From positions 186,001 to 250,000 of the forward strand of contig NZ_FNQM01000004.1 in the NCBI RefSeq assembly GCF_900107585.1: a stretch of 64,000 nt of DNA. The letters run 5' to 3'. Source of the stretch: Rubrimonas cliftonensis (GTDB taxonomy: Bacteria > Pseudomonadota > Alphaproteobacteria > Rhodobacterales > Rhodobacteraceae). The notes below the pieces were generated by a model that ran no database searches, was not told the origin of the DNA, and saw only the letters and a program-made list of their open reading frames with translations. Of this stretch, positions 54,774-63,966 are shown in pieces; within the stretch, counting starts at the first letter, position 1, and every line of letters starts with the position of its first letter. A program made the position numbers and the translations under genes.

Positions 54774-55834
54774 GCGGGGTTCTGGAGGCGCGCGACCTGG
54801 TGAAGCGGTTCCCGGCGGGCCGCTCCCTGTTCGGCCCGCCGCGCCTCATGACCGCCGTGGACGGCGTGTCGCTGAGCGTGGAGGAGGGCGAGACGCTCGC
54901 CATCGTCGGCGAGTCCGGCTGCGGCAAGTCCACGCTGGCCCGCCTGCTCATCCGCCTGCTGGAGCCCGACGAGGGCCGGGTGCTGCTGAACGGCCGCGAC
55001 GTGACCCACCTGCCCGAGAGCCGCCTGCGCCCGCTGCGCCGGGCCCTGCAGTTCATCTTCCAGGACCCGTTCTCCAGCCTCAACCCGCGCATGAGCGTCG
55101 GCGCGCTGGTCGAGGAGCCGATGCGCGCCCATGGTCTCGGGACCGCCGCGGAGCGCCGGGCGAGGGCGCTCGCGCTGCTGGCGCGCGTCGGCCTGCGCCC
55201 CGAGCACGCCGGGCGCTACCCGCACGAGTTCTCCGGGGGCCAGCGTCAGCGCGTCGGCATCGCGCGGGCGCTGGCGACGGGGCCGAGCGTGCTGATCGGC
55301 GACGAGCCGGTGTCGGCGCTCGACGTCTCGGTGCAGGCGCAGGTCATCAACCTGCTGCAGGATCTCAAGGCCGATTTCGGGCTGACGCTGATCGTCATCG
55401 CGCACGACCTCGGCGTGATCCGCCACATGAGCGACAGGGTGGCGGTGATGTATCTCGGCCAGATCGTCGAGCTGGCGCCGGCGCGAAGCTTCTTCGCCGG
55501 CCCGCTGCACCCCTATGCGCGGGCGCTGGTTGCCGCGACGCCCGGCGCCGGCGGCGGCGCGCCGCTGAAGGGCGAGCCGCCGAGCCCCGCCGACCCGCCG
55601 CCCGGCTGCCGCTTCCACCGCCGCTGCCCCCACGCCGAGCCGCGCTGCGCCGAGGGGCGACCGCCGCTGCTCGCCGTGGGCGAGGGCCGCTCGGTCGCCT
55701 GTTTCCGCTGGCGCGAGATCGGCGCCGGCCCCGCCGCGCCGGCGGCGCCGGCGCTGACCGAGGCCGCCGCGGCGCGCTTCGCGCTCTACCGCGACGCGCT
55801 GGACGCCAAGGGGCCGGCAAGCGCCCCGCAATGA
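54770..55834 (+). CDS. Peptide-type ABC transporter ATPase (DppF-like)
   Basis: A 354-residue ATPase. Walker A GESGCGKS, FIFQDPFSSLNPR, signature FSGGQRQR, Walker B LIGDEPVSALD, and the terminal PPGCRFHRRCPHAEPRC. GTG start at 54770 by overlap with the D subunit. Its stop lies at the binding-protein start region. Confidence 0.92.
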
Positions 55835-55863
55835 CGCCAATCCCGACAGAGGAGCCGACCACC

Positions 55864-57378
55864 GTGCCGAGAACCATTACCGCCATCGCCCTGCTGTTCG
55901 CCGCGTGCGCCGCAGGAACCGTCGCCGCCGCGCAGGAATTGCGCATCGGCCTGCAGGACGACGCCGACATCCTCGACCCCGACCAGTCGCGCACCTTCGT
56001 CGGCCGCATCGTCTATGCGGGACTGTGCGACAAGCTCGTGGACATCGACCCAGACCTCACCATCGTGCCGATGCTGGCGACGGGCTGGGAGTTCTCCGAT
56101 GGCGGCACGACGCTGACCATGCAGCTCCGCGACGGCGTCACGTTCCATGACGGCACGCCCTTCGACGCCGCCGCCGTCGTCGCCAACATCGACCGCAGCA
56201 AGAACCTGCCCGAGAGCCGCCGCAAATCCGAGCTCGCCTCCATCGAGAGCGCCGAGGCGACCGGGCCGCTGGAGGTGACGATGAAGCTCGGCGCGCCGGA
56301 CGCGACGCTGCTCTCCCAGTTCGCCGACCGCGCCGGCATGATGCTGTCGCCGACCGCGACCGAGGCGATGGGGCTCGACTTCGGCCTCGCCCCCGTCTGC
56401 TCCGGCCCGTTCAAGTTCGTCGAGCGCGTCCAGCAGGACCGCATCGTGCTGGAGAAGTTCCCCGAGTACTGGAACGCCGACGCGATCCACCTGGAGCGCG
56501 TCGTGTACCTGCCGATCCCCGACACGACCGTGCGCTTCGCCAACCTGCGCGCGGGCGACCTCGACATGCTGGAGCGGCTGGCGGCGACCGATCTCGCCGC
56601 CGCGAAGGCGGACCCTGACCTGACGGTGGAGAGCGCGGTGTCGCTCGGCTACCAGGGCGTCACGATGAACGTGGGCAACGGCCCGCGCGCCGACAACCCG
56701 CTCGGCCGCAGCGCGCTGGTGCGGCAGGCGCTCAGCCTCTCGATCGACCGCGGGGCGCTGAACCAGGTCGTGTTCGAGGGCGCCTTCGCGCCCGGCAACC
56801 AGCCTTTCCCGCCGGGCTCGGCCTGGTACGACGAGCGCTTCCCTGTGCCGACGCGCGACGTCGCGCAGGCGAAGGCGCTGCTGGCGGAGGCCGGCCATCC
56901 CGACGGCGTCGACATCGAGCTTCAGACCACCAACAACCCGGTCCAGCTCCAGGTGGCGCAGGTGCTTCAGGCGATGGCCGCCGAGACGGGCATCCGGCTC
57001 AACATCGTCTCCAAGGAGTTCGCGACCCAGCTCAAGGACCAGACCGCGGGCGATTTCGAGGCCAGCTCGATCGGCTGGTCCGGCCGCACCGACCCCGACG
57101 GCAACATCCACCAGTTCCAGACCTGCGGCGGCGGCATCAACGACAGCAGGATCTGCATTCCGGAGGTGGACGAGCTGCTGAACGCCGCCCGCGTCGGCGA
57201 GGATTTCGCCGCCCGCAAGGCCGCCTATGACGACGCCCGCGACATCCTCGTGAAGGAAGGCTCGATCATGTATCTCTACCACCCGACCTGGATCTGGGCG
57301 CTCGACGACGCCGTGACCGGCTTCGTCCCCTATCCCGACGGCATGATCCGCCTCGAAGGCGTGAGGAAGGCCGGCTGA
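55864..57378 (+). CDS. Peptide-type ABC substrate-binding protein (family 5)
   Basis: A 504-residue periplasmic binding protein of the SBP_bac_5 family (peptides, nickel, glutathione, other). Signal peptide (TITAIALLFAACAAGTVAA), then LRIGLQDDADILDPDQS, LRDGVTFHDGTPFDAAAV and CSGPFKFVE. The GTG at 55864 is chosen because AGAGGAG lies eight bases upstream; an ATG at 55831 (overlapping the ATPase stop) is an alternative that adds 11 hydrophilic residues. The specificity is unknown. Confidence 0.88.
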   Translation: MPRTITAIALLFAACAAGTVAAAQELRIGLQDDADILDPDQSRTFVGRIVYAGLCDKLVDIDPDLTIVPMLATGWEFSDGGTTLTMQLRDGVTFHDGTPFDAAAVVANIDRSKNLPESRRKSELASIESAEATGPLEVTMKLGAPDATLLSQFADRAGMMLSPTATEAMGLDFGLAPVCSGPFKFVERVQQDRIVLEKFPEYWNADAIHLERVVYLPIPDTTVRFANLRAGDLDMLERLAATDLAAAKADPDLTVESAVSLGYQGVTMNVGNGPRADNPLGRSALVRQALSLSIDRGALNQVVFEGAFAPGNQPFPPGSAWYDERFPVPTRDVAQAKALLAEAGHPDGVDIELQTTNNPVQLQVAQVLQAMAAETGIRLNIVSKEFATQLKDQTAGDFEASSIGWSGRTDPDGNIHQFQTCGGGINDSRICIPEVDELLNAARVGEDFAARKAAYDDARDILVKEGSIMYLYHPTWIWALDDAVTGFVPYPDGMIRLEGVRKAG

Positions 57379-57410
57379 GCCGCGCCGCTGCGCCGGGCCC
57401 GACCCGGCGC

Positions 57411-57463
57411 CGCCCACCGCGCCCGGGCGGAGCCCGCCCACCGCGCCCGGGCGGAGCCCGCCC
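57411..57463 (+). repeat. Direct 24-bp repeat with hairpins between binding protein and permease genes
   Basis: A 24-base unit occurs exactly twice (57411-57434 and 57435-57458). Each copy, with its right flank, can fold as GGGCG-GAGCC-CGCCC (57425-57439 and 57449-57463). The position, after the binding-protein gene and before the permeases, is where many ABC operons carry stabilising or attenuating stem-loops that raise binding-protein level relative to the channel. Confidence 0.75.
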
Positions 57464-57554
57464 CGGCTGAGGTCGCTGCGCCGAAGCGCCCGCGTCCCGG
57501 CGCCAACCGGTCCCCGTGCTTGCGGGGGCCGCTCACCCGTCCAGAGCCGAGCCG

Positions 57555-58502
57555 ATGACACGCTTTATCCTGCGCCGCCTGCTGATCGCGATCCCCACCG
57601 TGATCCTGATCTCGGTGTTCGTGTTCCTGCTGCAGAAGCTGCTGCCGGGCGACCCGGTGCTGGCGCTCGCCGGCGAGGAGCGCGACCCCGAAACGCTCGC
57701 CTTCCTCCGCGAGAAGTACCGCCTCAACGACCCGCTGCCGATGCAGTATCTCTACTGGGCGCAGGCCGCGCTGCAGGGCGACCTCGGCATCTCGCTGCGC
57801 ACCCGCCAGCCGGTGCTGGAGCTGATCGGCGAGAAGCTGCCGGTGACGCTCCAGCTCGCCGTGATGAGCCTGACCGTCGCAGTGGCCATCGGTGCGCCGA
57901 TGGGCGTGCTGGCGGCGGTGAAGAAGGGCACCTTCTGGGACTGGATCGCCAACGCCGTGGCGCTCTCGGGCCTGTCGATCCCGAATTTCTGGCTGGGGAT
58001 CATGCTGATCCTCTTGGTCTCGGTGAATCTCGGCTGGCTGCCGGCCTCGGGCTACAGACCGCTCTCCGAGGATTTCTGGCAGTCGATCCGCACCATGCTG
58101 ATGCCGGCCTTCGTGCTGGGCACGGGGCTCGCCGCGGCGCTGATGCGCCATACCCGCTCCGCCATGCTCGGCGTGCTGCGGATGGACTACGTCCGCACGG
58201 CGCGGGCGAAGGGCCTGAGCGAGCGCCGCGTGATCCTGCGCCACGCGCTGCGCAACGCGCTCGGCCCGGTGGTGACGGTCTCGGCGCTGTTGTTTGGCGA
58301 GCTCCTGGCCGGCGCGGTGCTGACCGAGCAGATCTTCACCATTCCCGGCTTCGGCAAGGCGATCGTCGACGCCGTCTTCAACCGCGACTACGCGGTGGTG
58401 CAGGGGGTGGTGCTGGTGACGGCGCTGGCCTTCATCGCAATGAACCTGCTCGCCGACGTCGCGCAGGCGCTGCTCAACCCCCGTCTGAGGGACGCGCCGT
58501 GA
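57555..58502 (+). CDS. Peptide-type ABC transporter permease (DppB-like)
   Basis: A 315-residue permease: FILRRLLIAIPTVILISVFVF as first helix, LPGDPVLALAGEERDPETL, and the EAA loop YVRTARAKGLSERRVILRHALRNAL. ATG at 57555 begins directly at the first helix. Overlaps DppC-like by GTGA. Confidence 0.92.
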   Translation: MTRFILRRLLIAIPTVILISVFVFLLQKLLPGDPVLALAGEERDPETLAFLREKYRLNDPLPMQYLYWAQAALQGDLGISLRTRQPVLELIGEKLPVTLQLAVMSLTVAVAIGAPMGVLAAVKKGTFWDWIANAVALSGLSIPNFWLGIMLILLVSVNLGWLPASGYRPLSEDFWQSIRTMLMPAFVLGTGLAAALMRHTRSAMLGVLRMDYVRTARAKGLSERRVILRHALRNALGPVVTVSALLFGELLAGAVLTEQIFTIPGFGKAIVDAVFNRDYAVVQGVVLVTALAFIAMNLLADVAQALLNPRLRDAP

Positions 58503-59440
58503 GCGCCGCGCTGGAGCGGGAGACCACGCGCGCCGGCCCGTCCGGCGCCGCGTCGGCGCGCGGCGGGGCGTCTTCGGACGCCACGCCCGATGCGGCGGCG
58601 CGCCCCGCCCGCCGGCGCAGCCGCGTCTGGGCGAAGCTGCGCGCGAGCCCAACCGCGCTGGTGGGCGGCGTCCTTGTCGCGGCCTTCGCGCTGATCGCGC
58701 TCGCCGCGCCGCTGACCGGGCTCGACCCCGCCGCGACCGACTGGGGCGCGATCCGCAAGCCGCCTTCCGCCGCCCACCCGCTCGGCGCCGACGAGCTTGG
58801 CCGCGACGTGCTGGCGCGGATGGTCTGGGGCGCGCGCGCCTCGTTGCTGGCCGGCGTGGTGTCGGTGGCGATGGCGGTGGCGGTGGGGGCGCCGCTCGGC
58901 ATGCTCGCCGGCTGGGCGCGGGGCTGGACCGACGCCGCCATATCCCGCGCCACCGAGGCGCTGCTGGCCTGCCCGTTCCTGATCCTCGCCATCGCCTTCG
59001 CCGCCTTCCTCGGGCCGTCGCTCACCAACGCGATGATCGCCATCGGGCTTTCGGCGGCGCCGGTGTTCATCCGCATCGCCCGCGCCGAGACCATGCGCGT
59101 CGCCGCGGAGGACTATGTCGAGAGCGCGCGCGCCGCCGGCGTCGGTCAGGCGGCCATCCTCTGGCGCACGGTCGCGCCGAACATCGCCCCGCCCTTGCTG
59201 GTGCAGGCGACGCTGACCGTCGCGACCGCGATCATCGCCGAGGCGAGCCTGTCGTTTCTCGGCCTCGGTCAGCAGCCGCCGGCGCCGTCCTGGGGCTCGA
59301 TGCTCAACGTCGCCAAGGGATTTCTGGAGCAGGCGCCGTGGATGGCGCTGTGGCCGGGCGCGGCGATCTTCGCCGTCGTGCTGGGCTTCAACATGCTCGG
59401 CGACGGGCTGCGCGACGCGCTCGACCCGCGCCAGAACTGA
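58499..59440 (+). CDS. Peptide-type ABC transporter permease (DppC-like)
   Basis: A 313-residue permease with a 45-residue Ala/Arg-rich cytoplasmic N-terminus, GADELGRDVLARMVWGAR, the EAA loop YVESARAAGVGQAAILWRTVAPN and a DGLRDALDPRQ end. GTG start. The stop is only six bases from the convergent hydratase stop (59447), with no room for a terminator. Confidence 0.92.
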   Translation: MSAALERETTRAGPSGAASARGGASSDATPDAAARPARRRSRVWAKLRASPTALVGGVLVAAFALIALAAPLTGLDPAATDWGAIRKPPSAAHPLGADELGRDVLARMVWGARASLLAGVVSVAMAVAVGAPLGMLAGWARGWTDAAISRATEALLACPFLILAIAFAAFLGPSLTNAMIAIGLSAAPVFIRIARAETMRVAAEDYVESARAAGVGQAAILWRTVAPNIAPPLLVQATLTVATAIIAEASLSFLGLGQQPPAPSWGSMLNVAKGFLEQAPWMALWPGAAIFAVVLGFNMLGDGLRDALDPRQN

Positions 59441-59446
59441 GGGCCG

Positions 59447-60184
59447 TCAGGCGAAGCGGCAGGAGACCGTCCCGAGCCCATCGATCCGCCCTTCCACGGC
59501 GGCGCCGGGGACCGTGAAGCGCATCCCCGTGAGGCTGCCGGTGATCACGGTCAAGCCCGGCGCCAGCCCGCCGCAATGCCCGCCCAGCCGGCGCACGAAG
59601 GCCGCGAAGGTCGCGAACGGGTCGCCCCCGGGCGCCGGCGTCGGCCCCTCCTGCACCACCTCGCCCGCGATCTCCAGCCTCAGGACGGGCGCGGCGAGGG
59701 GCAGGGCGCTCCAGTCCGCGACCGGCTCGCCGAGAACCAGCGCCCCGTTGGACTGGTTGTCGGCCAGCTTCCAGAGCGGCCCGGCGGCGTCCATGTCCTC
59801 GAATCTGCTTTCGACGATCTCGATGGCGGGCAGGGCGACGAGGCAGCCCCGGAGTTTCGCGATGAAGTCCGGGTCGTCGGGGTCGGGCGCAGGGCGCTCC
59901 AGCCGGAAGCCCACCTCCAGCTCCACGCCGCGCAGCCGTCCGCCCGCGATCACGGCGCCAGTGCCGTGGACGACCGACGCGAGGATCGGCGCCATGAGCG
60001 GCGCGGCGTCGGCCGTCTTGCGCCCGGTCTTGAAGGCGCCCGCCGGCCCCGCCCCGGCGGCGACCAGCGCCTGCGCGGCCAGCGCCCCGGCCTCGTCGGC
60101 GGGGCCGTCGGCGGGCGCGGCGGCGAAGGGGCGGCCGGTGCGCCGCGCCGCCAGCAGGCGGTCGGCGATCTCTCTGGCGGTCAT
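59447..60184 (-). CDS. 2-keto-4-pentenoate hydratase-like protein
   Basis: A 245-residue member of the hydratase/decarboxylase branch of the FAH fold (MhpD, HpaH, DmpE relatives). Key segments are GVELEVGFRLER (metal Glu), ALPAIEIVESRF and a C-terminal VITGSLTGMRFTVPGA. It would add water to a 2-oxo-alkenoate; the substrate may be a breakdown product related to the 2-hydroxyacid enzyme in the same operon. Overlaps the GntR stop as ATGA. Confidence 0.87.
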   Translation of the reverse strand: MTAREIADRLLAARRTGRPFAAAPADGPADEAGALAAQALVAAGAGPAGAFKTGRKTADAAPLMAPILASVVHGTGAVIAGGRLRGVELEVGFRLERPAPDPDDPDFIAKLRGCLVALPAIEIVESRFEDMDAAGPLWKLADNQSNGALVLGEPVADWSALPLAAPVLRLEIAGEVVQEGPTPAPGGDPFATFAAFVRRLGGHCGGLAPGLTVITGSLTGMRFTVPGAAVEGRIDGLGTVSCRFA

Positions 60185-60864
60185 GTCGTCTCCATCTCCT
60201 CCGCCGCCATGGCCCGCAGGGCCGCGAGCGTGTTCTCCATGTGCCGGCGCATCGCCGCGCCGAGCGCCGGCGCGTCGCGCCGGGCAAGCGCGGCGGCGAT
60301 CTCGCCATGCTCCGCGACGGCCTTCGCCCAGCGCGCCGCGTCCGCGCTGGCGCTGCGCCGCCCGCGCCGGATGCGCGCGTCGAGCGCGCGGGTGATCTCG
60401 GCCAGCGTCGGGTTGCGCGCAGAGCGCGAGAGTTGGTCGTGGAAATCGTCGTTGAGCAGCAGATAGCGCGCGCGGTCGCCCGCGCGCCAGGCGTCCGCCG
60501 TCGCCTCGGCGAGCAGGCGGATCGCCAGGATTTCCTGATCGGTCGCGGCCCGCGCCGCCAGCTCGCCCTTCAGCGCCTCAAGCGCGGCCATCACCGGAAA
60601 CGCCTCCTCCAGATCGGCGAGGGTCAGCGCGGAGACCGCCGCGCCGCGGTTCTGCGTCAGCGTCACCAGCCCCTCCCGCGCCAGCACCTTCAACGCCTCG
60701 CGGAGCGGGGTGCGCGACACGCCGAAGCGGTCGCAGAGCGCCTTCTCGGAGATGCGCTCGCAGGGCGCGAGTTCGCCCTCGACGATCATCCGGCGCAGGC
60801 GGTCGGCGAGCTCCACGGCGAGAGGGCGCCGCGCGATGGCCTCCCGCCCGCCGGGAGAGGTCAT
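60181..60864 (-). CDS. GntR-family regulator with FCD domain
   Basis: A 227-residue regulator. N-terminal winged helix (ISEKALCDRFGVSRTPLREALKVLAREGLV) and C-terminal all-helical FCD domain with the expected Asp/His pattern (LNDDFHDQL). Such regulators respond to organic acids and often repress their own operon. It lies between the flavin/Fe-S dehydrogenase and the hydratase gene, overlapping both. Confidence 0.92.
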   Translation of the reverse strand: MTSPGGREAIARRPLAVELADRLRRMIVEGELAPCERISEKALCDRFGVSRTPLREALKVLAREGLVTLTQNRGAAVSALTLADLEEAFPVMAALEALKGELAARAATDQEILAIRLLAEATADAWRAGDRARYLLLNDDFHDQLSRSARNPTLAEITRALDARIRRGRRSASADAARWAKAVAEHGEIAAALARRDAPALGAAMRRHMENTLAALRAMAAEEMETT

Positions 60865-63743
60865 TCCGCCGCCTCCAGCGACCGGCGCAGCACGGTCGCG
60901 ACATGGACCGCCTCGCGCCCGGCAAGATCGGCGATCTGGTGGCGGCAGGACGTGCCGTCGGCCACGATCGTCGCGTCCGGCGCCGCGCGCACGGCCGGCG
61001 CCAGCGCCAGCTCGCCCATGGCGCGCGAGACCGCCGCCGTCTCCGCCTGGTAGCCGAACGCGCCCGCCATGCCGCAGCAGGAGCTGTCGATCACGCCGAC
61101 GTCGAGCCCCGGCACGGCGCGCAGCAGCGTCTCGACCGGCCCCATGACGTCCGCCGCCTTCTGGTGGCAGTGGCCGTGGACGAGGGCCCGGCCCTCCAGC
61201 CGCTTCAGCGGCAGCCGGTCGGCCAGCGGCGCGAGGAACTCCTCCAGCAGCATCACCCGCCGTCCCAGCTCCATCGGCCAGTCGTCGAGCAGCCGGGGCG
61301 CCTCGTCGCGGAAGGTCAGCAGGCAGGAGGGCTCCAGCCCCGCCACCGCCCCGCCGCGCTCGAGCACCGGGCGCAGGACGGCGGCGGTGCGCGCCATCTC
61401 CGCCTTCGCCTCCGCCACGAGCCCCGCCGAGAGCCAGGTCCGTCCGCAGCAGAGCGGCCGCCCCTTCGGCGCCCGCGCGAAGCCGACGCGCAGGCCCGCG
61501 GCCTTCAGCACGAACACCGCGTCGCGCAGGATGTCGGGGTCGAAATGGCGATTGAAGGTGTCCGCGAGCAGCATGACCTCGGGCTCGGCGTCGTCCGCCG
61601 GCTCACGGAACGGCGCGCGCCATTCGGGCAGCGGCCTGTCCGCGGCGAAGCCGGCGACGCGCTCGGAGAGGCGGCGGAGCGCCGGAACCCGGTTGCGCAG
61701 GTTCATCAGCCAGGGCGCCCGCGCAGCCCAGGGCGCATAGCGCGGCAGATGCGCCACCAGTCGGTCGCGCAGGCTCGGCCCGTGCTTCGCCATGCGCGCC
61801 GCCTGCACCTCGATCTTCATCTTCGCCATGTCCACCGACATCGGGCATTCGCGCTGGCAGGCCTTGCAGGAGACGCAGAGGCTCATGGTCTCGGCCATCG
61901 CGTCCGAGGCGAAGGCGTCCGGCCCCAACTGGCCCGTGAGCGCCAGCCGCAGCGTGTTGGCGCGGCCCCGCGTCAGGTCTCGCTCGTTGCGCGTGGCGCG
62001 GTAGGAGGGGCACATCGCGCCGCCCGAAAGCTTCCGACAGGCGCCGTTGTTGTTGCACATCTCCACCGCGCCGATCAGCCCGCCGGGCCAGTCGTCCCAG
62101 CGGAACGCCGTCTCGCGCTTCTCCGCCGCGTAGCCCTCCGGCCAGCGGAACAGCGACCGGTCGTCCATCTTCGGGGCTCGGACGATCTTGCCGGGGTTGA
62201 GCCGGCCCTCGGGGTCGAAGCGGTCCTTCACCGCCTCGAAACTGCGCACCATGCGCACGCCGAACATCTTCTCGTGGAACTCCGAGCGCACCAGCCCGTC
62301 GCCGTGCTCGCCGGAATGCGAGCCCTTGTATTCGGCCACGAGGTCGAAGGCCTCCTCGGCGATGGCCCGCAGCGCCTTGACGCCCAGTTCTTCCTTGAGG
62401 TTCAGCACGGGGCGCACATGCAGCAGGCCGACGGAGGCATGGGCGTACCATGTGCCGTCCGTGCCATGCTTGCGGAACACCGCCGTCAGCCGGTCGGTGA
62501 AGTCGCCGAGATCCTTCAGCTCCACGGCGCAGTCCTCCACGAAGGAGACTGGTTTTCCCTCGCTGCGCATCGACATCATGATGTTGAGGCCCTGCGTGCG
62601 CACGCCCCAGATGCGGGCCTGGAACGCCGGGTCGATCGCCTCGACCACGCCGCCTTCCTGCTTGGCCGCGTCGCCCCAGCGGAAGCCGAGGTCGGCCATG
62701 GTCTCGTGCAGCGCGTCGAGCCGGCGGCGGTTCTCGTCCGGCGTCTCGGCGAACTCCACCAGCAGCAGCGCGGCGGGGTCGCCCCTGACGAAGCTCTCCA
62801 TGACCGGGCGGAAGATCGGGATGTCGCGGCCGAGCTCGATCATGGTGCGGTCGACCAGCTCAACCGCGGTCGGCCCCAGCGCGACGAGGTGCTGCGCGGC
62901 GTCCATCGCGGCGCGGAAGGTCGGGAAATGGCACACGCCGAGCGCCTTCGGCCCCGGCAGCGGCGACAGCTTGATCTCGATGGTCTCGAACAGCGCCAGC
63001 GTGCCCTCCGAGCCCACCAGCAGATGCGCCAGGTTGTTCGTCGGTCCGTTCGGCGTGAGCGCGTCGATGTTGTAGCCGCCCACCCGGCGCTGCACCCTGG
63101 GAAAGCGCGCGGCGATCTCCTCGGCCTCCCGCGCGCCGAGCGCCAGCATGTCGCGGAACAGGGTCGAAACGGGGTCGTTGGCGCCCATTTCGAGGCTTTT
63201 CCGGGCGTCGATTTCGCCGAAACGCGCTCGCGCGCCGTCCGCCAAGAGCGCCTCGACGGCGATCACGTTCTCCCGCATCCGCCCGTAGCGCAGCGAGCGC
63301 GAGCCGCAGGAGTTGTTCGCCGTCATGCCGCCGATGGTGGCGCGCGAGGCGGTCGAGACGTCCACCGGGAACCAAAGCCCGTGCGGCTTCAGCATCCGGT
63401 TCAGCTCGTCCAGCACCAGCCCCGGCTCGACCACCGCGCGCCGCCCCTCGACGTCCAGATGGCGCAGCCCGTTGAGATGAGTGGAGAAATCGATGACGAC
63501 GCCCGGCGCGACGGTCTGCCCCGCCTGCGAGGTGCCGCCGCCGCGCCCGGTCAGCGACGCGCCCTCGGCCCGCGCAGCGGCCAGCGTCGCCTCGACGTCC
63601 TCGAAGCGCCGCGGCACGACCACCGCCTCGGGCGTGATCTGGTAGAAGGAGGCGTCGGTCGCATACCTCCCCCGGTCGAACGCGCCCTCCAGCACCTCGC
63701 CCTGGATCGCGCCCGCCAGCCCCGAGAACCGCCCCCCAGCCAT
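60861..63743 (-). CDS. FAD/Fe-S D-2-hydroxyacid dehydrogenase (YdiJ-like)
   Basis: A 960-residue fusion. The N-terminal FAD_binding_4 domain has RGGGTSQAGQTV and GGMTANNSCGSRSLRYG; the FAD-linked C-domain ends around RLNPGKIV. Then CVSCKACQRECPMSVDMAKM binds a 4Fe-4S cluster, and a CCG domain has CCGRTW, HCHQK and DSSCCGMAG. YdiJ-type enzymes oxidise D-2-hydroxyacids such as D-lactate or D-2-hydroxyglutarate and pass electrons to the respiratory chain. The ATG at 63743 is preferred; one at 63788 overlaps a candidate operator. Confidence 0.9.
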   Translation of the reverse strand: MAGGRFSGLAGAIQGEVLEGAFDRGRYATDASFYQITPEAVVVPRRFEDVEATLAAARAEGASLTGRGGGTSQAGQTVAPGVVIDFSTHLNGLRHLDVEGRRAVVEPGLVLDELNRMLKPHGLWFPVDVSTASRATIGGMTANNSCGSRSLRYGRMRENVIAVEALLADGARARFGEIDARKSLEMGANDPVSTLFRDMLALGAREAEEIAARFPRVQRRVGGYNIDALTPNGPTNNLAHLLVGSEGTLALFETIEIKLSPLPGPKALGVCHFPTFRAAMDAAQHLVALGPTAVELVDRTMIELGRDIPIFRPVMESFVRGDPAALLLVEFAETPDENRRRLDALHETMADLGFRWGDAAKQEGGVVEAIDPAFQARIWGVRTQGLNIMMSMRSEGKPVSFVEDCAVELKDLGDFTDRLTAVFRKHGTDGTWYAHASVGLLHVRPVLNLKEELGVKALRAIAEEAFDLVAEYKGSHSGEHGDGLVRSEFHEKMFGVRMVRSFEAVKDRFDPEGRLNPGKIVRAPKMDDRSLFRWPEGYAAEKRETAFRWDDWPGGLIGAVEMCNNNGACRKLSGGAMCPSYRATRNERDLTRGRANTLRLALTGQLGPDAFASDAMAETMSLCVSCKACQRECPMSVDMAKMKIEVQAARMAKHGPSLRDRLVAHLPRYAPWAARAPWLMNLRNRVPALRRLSERVAGFAADRPLPEWRAPFREPADDAEPEVMLLADTFNRHFDPDILRDAVFVLKAAGLRVGFARAPKGRPLCCGRTWLSAGLVAEAKAEMARTAAVLRPVLERGGAVAGLEPSCLLTFRDEAPRLLDDWPMELGRRVMLLEEFLAPLADRLPLKRLEGRALVHGHCHQKAADVMGPVETLLRAVPGLDVGVIDSSCCGMAGAFGYQAETAAVSRAMGELALAPAVRAAPDATIVADGTSCRHQIADLAGREAVHVATVLRRSLEAAE

Positions 63744-63775
63744 CGCCGCCCCGTTCACGGATGATTCATCTTGAC

Positions 63776-63792
63776 TTGAATTAAGCATTCAA
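63776..63792. promoter_or_regulatory. Candidate GntR operator, TTGAAT-N5-ATTCAA
   Basis: A perfect 6-5-6 inverted repeat, 33-49 bases upstream of the dehydrogenase start at 63743 and between divergent genes. Its AT content and position suit an operator for the GntR/FCD protein of this operon. Confidence 0.5.
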
Positions 63793-63966
63793 ACCTAGTT
63801 GGAGCAACAATGAGACGCCGGCGGCTCTGCTGGCGAAAGAAACGTCAATGTGAGAATGGTTTGGCCGGCGCGGCCCGTGACAGGCGAAGGCGGCGCAGGC
63901 CGCGACTGACGACGGCAAGAGGTCGAACGGCCCGGCCGGAGAGACGGACAACGGAGGAGGAAGTCC

